Of a stretch of 39,976 nucleotides of DNA, positions 7,354-15,867 are shown piece after piece. Positions within the stretch are counted from its first letter, which is position 1. Each line of letters begins with the position of its first letter. A program made the translations under genes and the position numbers. Source of the stretch: an uncultured bacterium (GTDB lineage Bacteria; Patescibacteriota; Minisyncoccia; Phycocordibacterales; UBA918); the NCBI GenBank assembly GCA_950073265.1, contig CATMPJ010000006.1, positions 1-39,976 of the forward strand, written 5' to 3'. The notes below the pieces were generated by a model. That model worked only from the letters and a program-made list of their open reading frames with translations. It was not told where the DNA came from and made no database searches.

Positions 7354-8628
7354 ATGAGCAAGAACGAATATAACTACATCAAGAAACAAGACGAAGAGGT
7401 CTACAACGCCATCGTAGGCGAGGAAGAACGAGAGCGCGTGGGGATCGAATTAATCCCCAGCGAAAATTATGTGTCACAAGCTGTGCTGGAAGCTAACGGT
7501 TCTGTATTTACTAATAAATACGCAGAAGGATACCCTGGGCGACGATACTACGGCGGTCAAGAGTTTACCGACGAAATTGAGCGAATTGCGATAGAACGCG
7601 CCTGTCGGTTGTTTAAGGCCAAATATGCAAATGTGCAGCCACTCTCGGGTGCTCCAGCAAACGTTGCTATGTATTTTGCCTTGATGGAGCCAGGCGATAC
7701 CGTTTTGGGTATGGACCTATCGCATGGTGGGCATTTAACCCATGGCCATCCAACTACCGCCATCAATAAAGTGTTTAATTTCGTGCGTTACAAAATGAAA
7801 GATGCCGAAACTGGAGAGATTGACTATGAACACTTACGACAGATGGCACTTGAGCATAAGCCAAAAATAATTCTGGCTGGTTTCTCGGCGTACTCACGAG
7901 AGCTCGATTACGCGAAGTTTAAGGCAGTCGCAGATGAGGTGGGTGCTTATACGGTGGCTGACGTTGCACACATTACGGGCTTGATAGCAGCTGGTGTACT
8001 GAAAAACCCATTTGATTACGGATTCGATGTTATGACAATGACGACACACAAATCACTGCGCGGACCGCGCGGCGGCATGATTGTGGTACGTGAAGATAAG
8101 GAAATTGCTAAGAAGATTAATAAAGCAGTGTTTCCGGGTATGCAAGGTGGTCCACATATGGCCAGCGTTGCAGCTAAAGCAGTTGCGTTTGGCGAAGCAC
8201 TAACGCCGGAGTTTAAGGAGTATGCAGAGCAGGTAGTTAAAAACGCCAAAGCGATGGAAGAAGTTTTTAAGCGAGAAGGAGTAAGATTGCTGTGTGGAGG
8301 AACTGACAATCACTTACTTTTAGCCGACGTATTTGGTTCAATCGGTATTACCGGGCAAGAGGCTGAGACGGTGCTGGATGAGGTTGGTATCACACTCAAC
8401 AAAAATATGATTGCTGACGAACCGCGTACGGCACTTGATCCATCAGGGATTCGTTTCGGTACTCCAGCCATGACTACGCGCGGTATGAAAGAAACAGAAG
8501 CGACGCGTTTGGCAGAGTTGATGATTGAAACCATGCGGAACAAAGATGATGCAGATAAAAAAGAGGCCATAAAAGCTGAGGTCCGCTCAATGTGTGAAGC
8601 GTTTCCGATTCCGGATACTTTTATTTAA
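7354..8628 (+). CDS. glyA: Serine hydroxymethyltransferase
   Basis: IPSENYVSQAVLEANGSVFTNKYAEGYPGRRYYGG ... TMTTHKSLRGPRGG; ATG at 7354 follows AAAGGTGAT. Confidence 0.98.
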   Translation: MSKNEYNYIKKQDEEVYNAIVGEEERERVGIELIPSENYVSQAVLEANGSVFTNKYAEGYPGRRYYGGQEFTDEIERIAIERACRLFKAKYANVQPLSGAPANVAMYFALMEPGDTVLGMDLSHGGHLTHGHPTTAINKVFNFVRYKMKDAETGEIDYEHLRQMALEHKPKIILAGFSAYSRELDYAKFKAVADEVGAYTVADVAHITGLIAAGVLKNPFDYGFDVMTMTTHKSLRGPRGGMIVVREDKEIAKKINKAVFPGMQGGPHMASVAAKAVAFGEALTPEFKEYAEQVVKNAKAMEEVFKREGVRLLCGGTDNHLLLADVFGSIGITGQEAETVLDEVGITLNKNMIADEPRTALDPSGIRFGTPAMTTRGMKETEATRLAELMIETMRNKDDADKKEAIKAEVRSMCEAFPIPDTFI

Positions 8629-8660
8629 AATAGCGCGGCCCCTTTGAGGCCGCGCTATTT
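8628..8660 (+). terminator. Intrinsic terminator after glyA
   Basis: AAATAGCGCGGCC-cctttga-GGCCGCGCTATTT. Confidence 0.8.
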
Positions 8661-8676
8661 GCTATGATATAGCTAC

Positions 8677-9759
8677 ATGGAAGATTCTGGTTTCGCTAAA
8701 ATAAAGAAAATAGTCAAACATCACTGGTTGACGGTTTCGTTCATCTTAGGTTTTTGTACTGACGTTATACTCCTCAACCAAATCGATAATGTTGTCGATA
8801 ATCTGATTCTTCTGTTTTACGCACTACTTGCGAGTTTCTCACTCATATTTTTTTATGTAGGCGTAGCTCAAAAGGCTCCACCAAAAAGTAGTTCATTTTT
8901 CATACGGTACATGCCGATGTTAATGCAGTATTCCTTTGGCGGTTTGCTCTCAGGAATGCTTATTTTCTATGGCCGTAGTGGTGATTGGCTCAACAGTGCT
9001 CCGTATCTTTTACTGATTCTCGCGGTTATTTTTGGGAACGAGCTTGTACACAAACGATCCGACAAATTAGTCTTTCATCTCGCCCTGTACTTCATCGGCC
9101 TTTTCTCGTACGTCGTATTGGTCATGCCAGTGATTTTTGGTGTGATGGGTGATGTTATTTTCTTCTTGAGCGGGGTGATCGCGCTAATATTGGTAACTCT
9201 TTTAATTCAGCTACTATATCGGATTATCCCAGTGTTCATGCGACAAAGCACGCAACGAATAATTTTAGTCATTGGATTTATCTATGTTGGCTTGAACACC
9301 TTGTACTTCAGTAATGTCATCCCGCCCATTCCGTTGTCGCTGACTGAACTTGAAATTGCCCAATCAGTAGCCAAACAGCAAAACGGTTCATATCGAGTGG
9401 TCGAGGAGGTGCAGCCGTGGTATCGGAAGTTGCCGTTTATCACCACAACGATTCATCCGACAGACGGGACGATATCTTGTTTTGCCCGAGTATATGCACC
9501 CACCAGACTCTCAACCGATATATATCATCGCTGGGAATATAAAGATGAAAATGGAAATTGGCAGCAGCACTATCGTGATAGTTATCGGATTGCTGGAACC
9601 AATCAGGGCGGTTATCGAGGATACACCACAGTTACCGCCTTTCGTCCTGGGGAATGGCGTTGCAAAGTTGAAACTGCGAGAGGTCAGGTATTAGGACACC
9701 GCACTGTATTGGTGCAGAATACTGGCGCGGCACCCGAATTGGTGACAACCTTTAAATAA
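8677..9759 (+). CDS. Multi-TM membrane protein with C-terminal DUF2914-like domain
   Basis: Several hydrophobic helices, then YHRWEYKDENGNWQQHYRDSYRIAGTNQGGYRGYTTVTAFRPGEWRCKVETARGQVLG. Confidence 0.75.
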   Translation: MEDSGFAKIKKIVKHHWLTVSFILGFCTDVILLNQIDNVVDNLILLFYALLASFSLIFFYVGVAQKAPPKSSSFFIRYMPMLMQYSFGGLLSGMLIFYGRSGDWLNSAPYLLLILAVIFGNELVHKRSDKLVFHLALYFIGLFSYVVLVMPVIFGVMGDVIFFLSGVIALILVTLLIQLLYRIIPVFMRQSTQRIILVIGFIYVGLNTLYFSNVIPPIPLSLTELEIAQSVAKQQNGSYRVVEEVQPWYRKLPFITTTIHPTDGTISCFARVYAPTRLSTDIYHRWEYKDENGNWQQHYRDSYRIAGTNQGGYRGYTTVTAFRPGEWRCKVETARGQVLGHRTVLVQNTGAAPELVTTFK

Positions 9760-9777
9760 TTAGGTATCGTACGAAGC

Positions 9778-11463
9778 ATGGAAAAAGTGATTAAACAGGC
9801 AATCGAGACCGCTCTAGAAACACTCAAGATTGAGGGGGTGCATTTTGTTGTTGAACATCCAACCGATAAGAACACTGAGGCTGATTATTTTTCCAATGTA
9901 GCGTTGGCAGCCGCTAAGCTAGTAGGTAAGCCGCCACGAGAGGTCGCTGAACAAATTTTGGATGTAATGGGAGCGGTAAGTCAGGTTGAAAAGATGGAAG
10001 TGGCGGGACCAGGGTTTTTAAACTTTTACCTGAGCCGCAATTTTTTCACAGAAAAAATTGCGGCCGCAGCAGAAGCCGGTCCAGAATGGGGAAAAAGTGC
10101 TACCTGGTCTGGTAAAGAAGTGGTGGTTGAGTACACTGACCCGAATCCATTTAAGGAATTCCATATCGGACATCTTTTCACTAATGCTGTTGGAGAAAGT
10201 ATTGCCAGATTATTCATGTTCAGTGGTGCTGACACAAAAAGAGTCAACTATCAGGGAGATGTTGGCTTACATGTGGCGCACGCGCTTTGGGGTATACGCA
10301 AGCTAGAATCTATTACCGGAGAAAGTAAATCACTCACACTCACACCCGAGGTGCTGGGTAAAGCCTATGCTTTAGGAGCAACAGCTTATAAAAATGAAGA
10401 AGAGAGTGCGGTAGAAGAAATCCGCGCTATTAATAAGGCGGTGTATGAGCGTAGTGACGAAGCGATAAACCAGCTTTACGATTTAGGTCGAAAAGTATCA
10501 CTTGAATATTTTGAAACTATCTACGAGATGGTGGACACTCAGTTTGATGAGTACTTCTTTGAAAGTGAGGCAGGACCACGAGGGAAGGAATTAGTTGAAA
10601 GCCATTCTAATGTCTTTCCAGAAAGTGATGGTGCGCGAGTCTTTAAAGGTGAGGAGTACGGTTTGCACACCCGAGTATTTCTAAATAAAGAAGGGCTACC
10701 AACGTACGAAGCAAAAGAACTGGCCCTAGCAAAAATGAAAGAAGAACGACTCGGTGCTTATGATCACTCAGTTATCTCTACCGCTAACGAAATCACCGAG
10801 TATTTCAAAGTGTTAAAAAAAGCCATGAGTTTCGTATACCCAGAACTGGCTGCTAAGACTGAGCATATTGGGCACGGCATGGTGCGACTCAGTTCAGGTA
10901 AGATGTCGTCTCGCACGGGTGATGTGATTGCGGCTAAAGACTTTGTTGCTGAAGTAGCGCAAGCTGCAGAGCAAAAGCTTTCAGAGCCAAACCAGCAACT
11001 AGCGACAGATATTGCTATTGCTGCTATTAAGTACGCAACCCTAAAGGGAAGTATTCTACAAGACTCAGTATTTGATAAAGAAAAGGCACTCTCTTTTGAT
11101 GGGGACTCTGGACCATACCTGCAATACACCTATGCGCGTATTTGCTCTGTGCTCACCAAAGCGGCAGAAGCAGGAATTGGCGCATCGACTGAGAACGCGC
11201 CAATAGAAGCATACGCGATAGAAAAACTAGTGTATCAATTCCCAGAAGTGGTGGAAGCGGCGCTCGCGGAGCGAGCGCCGCACAAGGTGACTCACTACCT
11301 CACCGAATTGGCCGGAGCATTTAATTCTTTCTACGCACAAGAAAAAATTGCTGATAGCACTGATGAATATGCGCCATACAAAGCAGCTATCGCTGGTGCG
11401 GTGCGTCAGACTCTCAAAAATGGTTTATGGATTCTCGGCATCAAAGCACCCGAGCGAATGTAA
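9778..11463 (+). CDS. argS: Arginine--tRNA ligase
   Basis: DPNPFKEFHIGHLFTNAVGESIARLF ... NYQGDVGLHVAHALWG; DALR-type C-terminus. Confidence 0.96.
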   Translation: MEKVIKQAIETALETLKIEGVHFVVEHPTDKNTEADYFSNVALAAAKLVGKPPREVAEQILDVMGAVSQVEKMEVAGPGFLNFYLSRNFFTEKIAAAAEAGPEWGKSATWSGKEVVVEYTDPNPFKEFHIGHLFTNAVGESIARLFMFSGADTKRVNYQGDVGLHVAHALWGIRKLESITGESKSLTLTPEVLGKAYALGATAYKNEEESAVEEIRAINKAVYERSDEAINQLYDLGRKVSLEYFETIYEMVDTQFDEYFFESEAGPRGKELVESHSNVFPESDGARVFKGEEYGLHTRVFLNKEGLPTYEAKELALAKMKEERLGAYDHSVISTANEITEYFKVLKKAMSFVYPELAAKTEHIGHGMVRLSSGKMSSRTGDVIAAKDFVAEVAQAAEQKLSEPNQQLATDIAIAAIKYATLKGSILQDSVFDKEKALSFDGDSGPYLQYTYARICSVLTKAAEAGIGASTENAPIEAYAIEKLVYQFPEVVEAALAERAPHKVTHYLTELAGAFNSFYAQEKIADSTDEYAPYKAAIAGAVRQTLKNGLWILGIKAPERM

Positions 11464-11512
11464 TTTGTAAAAAAGTAAACCTTTGCTATGCTGCTGTGCA
11501 GGGAGGTGTTCA

Positions 11513-11728
11513 ATGCTTGCACATAAAAAGGCTCTGGTCTGGGCGTTCGTTTTCTACGTAATCATGTTGGTGCTACTGTGTGCACCGTTCTTGTTTGAAA
11601 TTGATGATGACGATCCAGACCCAGCTGACGAACGTGAAGGCGGCCAAGAAAACGGTCGCCTTTTCATTTATATAAACCGTGCTACTATCACATTGTGGCC
11701 TGATACGTCATACATTACCAATGCCTGA
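11513..11728 (+). CDS. Small single-TM protein with acidic juxtamembrane segment
   Basis: ATG 11513 after GGGAGG; MLAHKKALVWAFVFYVIMLVLLCAPFLFEIDDDDPDPADE. Confidence 0.5.
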   Translation: MLAHKKALVWAFVFYVIMLVLLCAPFLFEIDDDDPDPADEREGGQENGRLFIYINRATITLWPDTSYITNA

Positions 11729-11752
11729 TACGCATTAAAGAAAGTAATAACT

Positions 11753-14700
11753 ATGAATACCAAGATGCATGGACGGGAGAACGATTCCGTCGAAGTGGTG
11801 CCTGAAGCACCCAAGAGTGATGTCGCTAAGCGAGAAGAGGAAATACTAGCCTTTTGGCGTGAAAATAATATATTTGAAAAATCTGTAGTAACTCCAGCTG
11901 GCACTGAGCCAGAAGGAGATTTTGTTTTTTATGATGGACCACCGTTTGCTACCGGTTTGCCTCACTATGGCCATATTTTAGCTGGCACCATGAAAGACGC
12001 GATTCCTCGTTTTTGGACGATGAACGGAAAGCGAGTGAAGCGTGTCTGGGGTTGGGACTGCCACGGCTTGCCACTTGAAAACCTAATCGAGAAAGAGCTA
12101 GGTTTGGCAACTAAGCGCGATATTGAAGAGTACGGCGTAAAGAATTTTAACGAGAAAGCGCGCGGTGCCGTGATGCGCTACGCTGACGATTGGGCGCGAG
12201 TTGTGCCGCGTATGGGCCGCTTCATAGATATGGAGCACGATTACAAAACCATGGATAGTAGCTACACCGAAAGTGTGTGGTGGGTGTTCAAACAACTCCA
12301 TGAAAAAGGTTTGGTGTATGAAGGTTTTAAAAGTATGCACTTGTGTCCACGATGTGGTACCACACTTTCTAACTTTGAGGTGAACCAAGGCTACAAAGAT
12401 ATCAAAGATATTGCCGTGACAGTGAAGCTTCCGCTTCTAGATGAGAAAGGGGAAGTCACTGATACCAGCTTATTGGTGTGGACGACCACACCATGGACAC
12501 TGCCGGGAAACACTGCTGCGGCAATAAATGAAGAAATCACTTACGTAAAGGTGAAAGTCGAGAATGAGAATTATATTCTTGCCAAAGGTCGCCTTACGCA
12601 GCTTGGCGACCAGGCGTACGAAGTTGTAGAAGAGTTCACAGGTGCGCAGCTGGTGGGTAAAAGATACCAGCCACCATACCCATGGTTAGGGGAGCAAGAC
12701 TTTGAGGGCAAAGAAAACGCCTGGACCATTTATCATGCCGATTATGTAGAGGAAGGTGAAGAAGGTACTGGGGCCGTGCATATCGCTCCTGCCTACGGTG
12801 AGGACGATATGAACCTTGCGAAGGGGCACGGGGTGCCAATCGTTCACCATGTCGATACTGAAGGGCGCTTCAAAGAATTTGTAAAAGATTTTGCTGGCCA
12901 GCTCGTAAAACCAAAAGACGATGATGAGGCAAACGTTACGCATCTCGATGCCGATATTTTGGTGACTCGTAGTCTTAACGAGCTTGGTGTCTTGTTCAAA
13001 AAAGAAAACATCACCCACAGCTACCCGCACTGTTGGCGTTGTGATACACCACTCCTAAACTATGGCACCACCTCTTGGTTTGTTGAAGTAACTAAAATGC
13101 GTGATGATTTGGTGAAGATAAATGAAGGGATCAAATGGGTTCCAGAACACGTTGGAAGTAATCGATTTGGTCGATGGCTGGAGGGCGCTCGGGATTGGGC
13201 AGTCAGCCGTCAGCGCTATTGGGGTGCACCACTGCCGATATGGAAAAATCCACAGACAGGTGAATATAAAGTGTTTGGCTCACTTGCAGACATGCAGGAG
13301 TACGTGCCCAAGAGTGGTAATACGTACTACACAATGCGCCACGGGGAGAGCACTAAAAACGTCATTGAGGTAGTGACTGACGACCCAAATGCTCCATATC
13401 CGCTTACCGAAAAAGGCACACAAGACGTTATTCAAGCAGCAAAACAGCTTGGGGACATAGGCGTGATTATTAGCTCACCAGTTGTTCGAGCTAAAGAGAC
13501 TGCCGACTTAATGGCTGCAGAATTAAAATTGGCGGCAGAGGCGGTGATTATTGATGATCGTATTCAAGAATTGAATCACGGTGTATGGGAAGGGAAGTCA
13601 CTTGAAGAATTTTATGCTGCCTATCCAAGCGATACTAATCGTTTCGAAGCAGCGCCAGAAGAGGGTGAGAGCTGGTCACAGGTTCGCACACGGATGATGG
13701 AGGTGCTATTTGATCTTGAGGAAAAGTACACAGGAAAGAAAATCCTCATTATTTCTCATGGTGATCCTTTACTACAAATGCGAGCCGGTGCCGCTGCGTT
13801 AGATAGAGAGTCAACAGTGCGACTGCGTGAAGTCGAATTTCCACAAAAGGGAGTCGCTACAGAACTCTCCTTTACACCATTCCCGCACAACCAAGAGTAC
13901 GAGCTCGATTTTCATCGACCGTATATTGATGAGTTTGAACTTTATGAAGATGGAGTAAAACTGGAGCGGGTGCCGGATGTATTTGACTGTTGGTTTGAGA
14001 GTGGTTCGATGCCGTATGGCCAGCATCATTATCCATTTGAGAATGAAAAGCAGTTTCTAAAAGAAGATTTCCCAGCACAGTTTATCGCTGAGGGACTTGA
14101 TCAGACACGAGGCTGGTTTTATTCAATGCTTGTACTAGGTGTTGCACTCTTTGGCAAAAGTCCGTATGAGAACGTAATCGTAAACGGCTTGGTGCTAGCT
14201 GAGGATGGTAAGAAGATGAGTAAGTCACTGCAAAATTATCCAGACCCGATGGAACTTGCCGATCGAACTGGTGTTGATGCGATGCGTTTCTATTTACTCT
14301 CATCACCAGTCATTAAAGGGGAGGATCTTAATTTCTCAGAGAAAGAAGTACAGGAGCTGCAACGAAAGAACATTGGACGTTTACATAACGTACTGGCCAT
14401 GTACGAAATGTACGCTGATGCAACCAAGGCTACAGCTGATTCCTCACACGTGCTCGATCGCTGGATTGTGAATAGGCTGAATCAAGTTATTCAAGAAACA
14501 ACAGCCGGATACAAAAATTACGAGCTCGATAAAGCCACCCGACCAATCACTGAATTCATTGATGATTTATCTGTGTGGTATTTGCGTCGTTCACGCGATC
14601 GTCTTAAGAACGAAGACGCAGCTGATAAGGAAAAAGCACTGGCGACATTGCGCTACACACTGCGTACTCTTGCGCTTGTGATGGCTCCTGTTATGCCATT

Positions 14701-15268
14701 CTATGCCGAATATTTATGGCAGGCTGTTAAACAGGATGTAGATGCAGAAAGCGTGCACTTGGCAGCGTGGCCAAAAGCTGGAGATATTGATCTAGATAAT
14801 CTCAAAGCCATGGAGGAAACCCGAGAGGTAGTAACCGCAGCGCTTGAGGCGCGTACGAAGGCTGGGATCAAAGTGCGGCAGCCACTAGGATCACTCATGA
14901 CTAACCGAGCATTAACGCCAGAGTACACAAATATCATCGCCGATGAGGTTAATGTGCGAGTAGCGTCAACTGATGGAACAGATGTGGCGGTACTCGATCT
15001 TACGCTAACTGATGAACTTCTTGCTGAAGGTGCAGTGCGAGAGCTCATGCGGGCCGTGCAGGGGCGGCGCAAGACCGAAGGTCTTGCGCCAAGTGATGAG
15101 ATTGTGCTCACGGTGCAATCTGCCACGGTCGGACGCCAAGCTATAGAAACCCATCAGACACTCTTATCCAATACAGTCGGTGCGCGTGAAGTGGTTTTTG
15201 CAGATACTGATGGCGAAGTAGTTGCAACAGAGGTTGATCAGTTTGTCTTTACTATCAAAAAAGTCTGA
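11753..15268 (+). CDS. ileS: Isoleucine--tRNA ligase with internal histidine-phosphatase domain
   Basis: HYGHILAGT (HIGH), editing-domain TTTPWTLPGN, DWAVSRQRYWGAPLPIW, HRPYIDE, DCWFESGSMPYGQ, KMSKS; internal RHG...ISHG domain about 13319-13890. Confidence 0.97.
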   Translation: MNTKMHGRENDSVEVVPEAPKSDVAKREEEILAFWRENNIFEKSVVTPAGTEPEGDFVFYDGPPFATGLPHYGHILAGTMKDAIPRFWTMNGKRVKRVWGWDCHGLPLENLIEKELGLATKRDIEEYGVKNFNEKARGAVMRYADDWARVVPRMGRFIDMEHDYKTMDSSYTESVWWVFKQLHEKGLVYEGFKSMHLCPRCGTTLSNFEVNQGYKDIKDIAVTVKLPLLDEKGEVTDTSLLVWTTTPWTLPGNTAAAINEEITYVKVKVENENYILAKGRLTQLGDQAYEVVEEFTGAQLVGKRYQPPYPWLGEQDFEGKENAWTIYHADYVEEGEEGTGAVHIAPAYGEDDMNLAKGHGVPIVHHVDTEGRFKEFVKDFAGQLVKPKDDDEANVTHLDADILVTRSLNELGVLFKKENITHSYPHCWRCDTPLLNYGTTSWFVEVTKMRDDLVKINEGIKWVPEHVGSNRFGRWLEGARDWAVSRQRYWGAPLPIWKNPQTGEYKVFGSLADMQEYVPKSGNTYYTMRHGESTKNVIEVVTDDPNAPYPLTEKGTQDVIQAAKQLGDIGVIISSPVVRAKETADLMAAELKLAAEAVIIDDRIQELNHGVWEGKSLEEFYAAYPSDTNRFEAAPEEGESWSQVRTRMMEVLFDLEEKYTGKKILIISHGDPLLQMRAGAAALDRESTVRLREVEFPQKGVATELSFTPFPHNQEYELDFHRPYIDEFELYEDGVKLERVPDVFDCWFESGSMPYGQHHYPFENEKQFLKEDFPAQFIAEGLDQTRGWFYSMLVLGVALFGKSPYENVIVNGLVLAEDGKKMSKSLQNYPDPMELADRTGVDAMRFYLLSSPVIKGEDLNFSEKEVQELQRKNIGRLHNVLAMYEMYADATKATADSSHVLDRWIVNRLNQVIQETTAGYKNYELDKATRPITEFIDDLSVWYLRRSRDRLKNEDAADKEKALATLRYTLRTLALVMAPVMPFYAEYLWQAVKQDVDAESVHLAAWPKAGDIDLDNLKAMEETREVVTAALEARTKAGIKVRQPLGSLMTNRALTPEYTNIIADEVNVRVASTDGTDVAVLDLTLTDELLAEGAVRELMRAVQGRRKTEGLAPSDEIVLTVQSATVGRQAIETHQTLLSNTVGAREVVFADTDGEVVATEVDQFVFTIKKV

Positions 15269-15843
15269 TGAGTTATCAGACATATACAACCGAGGCGTTG
15301 GTGTGTGGGACGTGGAATAAAAACACGTCTGATAAATCCTATTTATTATTCACCAAAGACGCAGGTATGTTATATGCCGATGCCAGAAGTGTGCGTGAAG
15401 AAAAATCTAAGCAGCGCTACAGCTTACAGGATTTTTCTCATGTAAAAATATCACTGGTAAAAGGAAAAGCTGGTTGGAAGATTGGTAGTGTTGAATCACA
15501 GTGCAATCATTATGCTGTAGCGTATGATAAAGCCGCTCGGGGAAGTGTGGTGAATGTATATCGTTTTGTACGTCGTTTCTATAAGGGAGAGGAAGCGTCG
15601 CCCGATCTTTTTTTATATCTTAAAGACACCCTCAACACTTTAGTGGGTGATGTGAAAGATAGGGATTTTAAAGAACTTTTGGTACAACTCAAAGTTCTGG
15701 CTGTTTTAGGCTACGTAGACACGGCGCGGGTCGCGACGGAGTTTTTGCCTGAGGATATTAGGATGGCGAAACGACCGAATGATGCAATTCTTAAAAAGCT
15801 AGAAGCCTTGATAAAACATGCTACTGACAGCAGTCAACTATAG
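15268..15843 (+). CDS. recO: RecO-like DNA repair protein
   Basis: N-terminal OB-like YTTEALVCGTWNKNTSDKSYLLFTKDAGMLYADARSVREEKSKQRYSLQDFSH; overlaps ileS stop. Confidence 0.6.
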   Translation: MSYQTYTTEALVCGTWNKNTSDKSYLLFTKDAGMLYADARSVREEKSKQRYSLQDFSHVKISLVKGKAGWKIGSVESQCNHYAVAYDKAARGSVVNVYRFVRRFYKGEEASPDLFLYLKDTLNTLVGDVKDRDFKELLVQLKVLAVLGYVDTARVATEFLPEDIRMAKRPNDAILKKLEALIKHATDSSQL

Positions 15844-15867
15844 AGTCGGTGCTATAATGGTCGAGCA

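Noticed and set aside
14701-15126. 141-aa minus-strand ORF in the ileS 3' region
   Set aside because: Ser/Arg/Thr-rich shadow ORF of a conserved coding frame.
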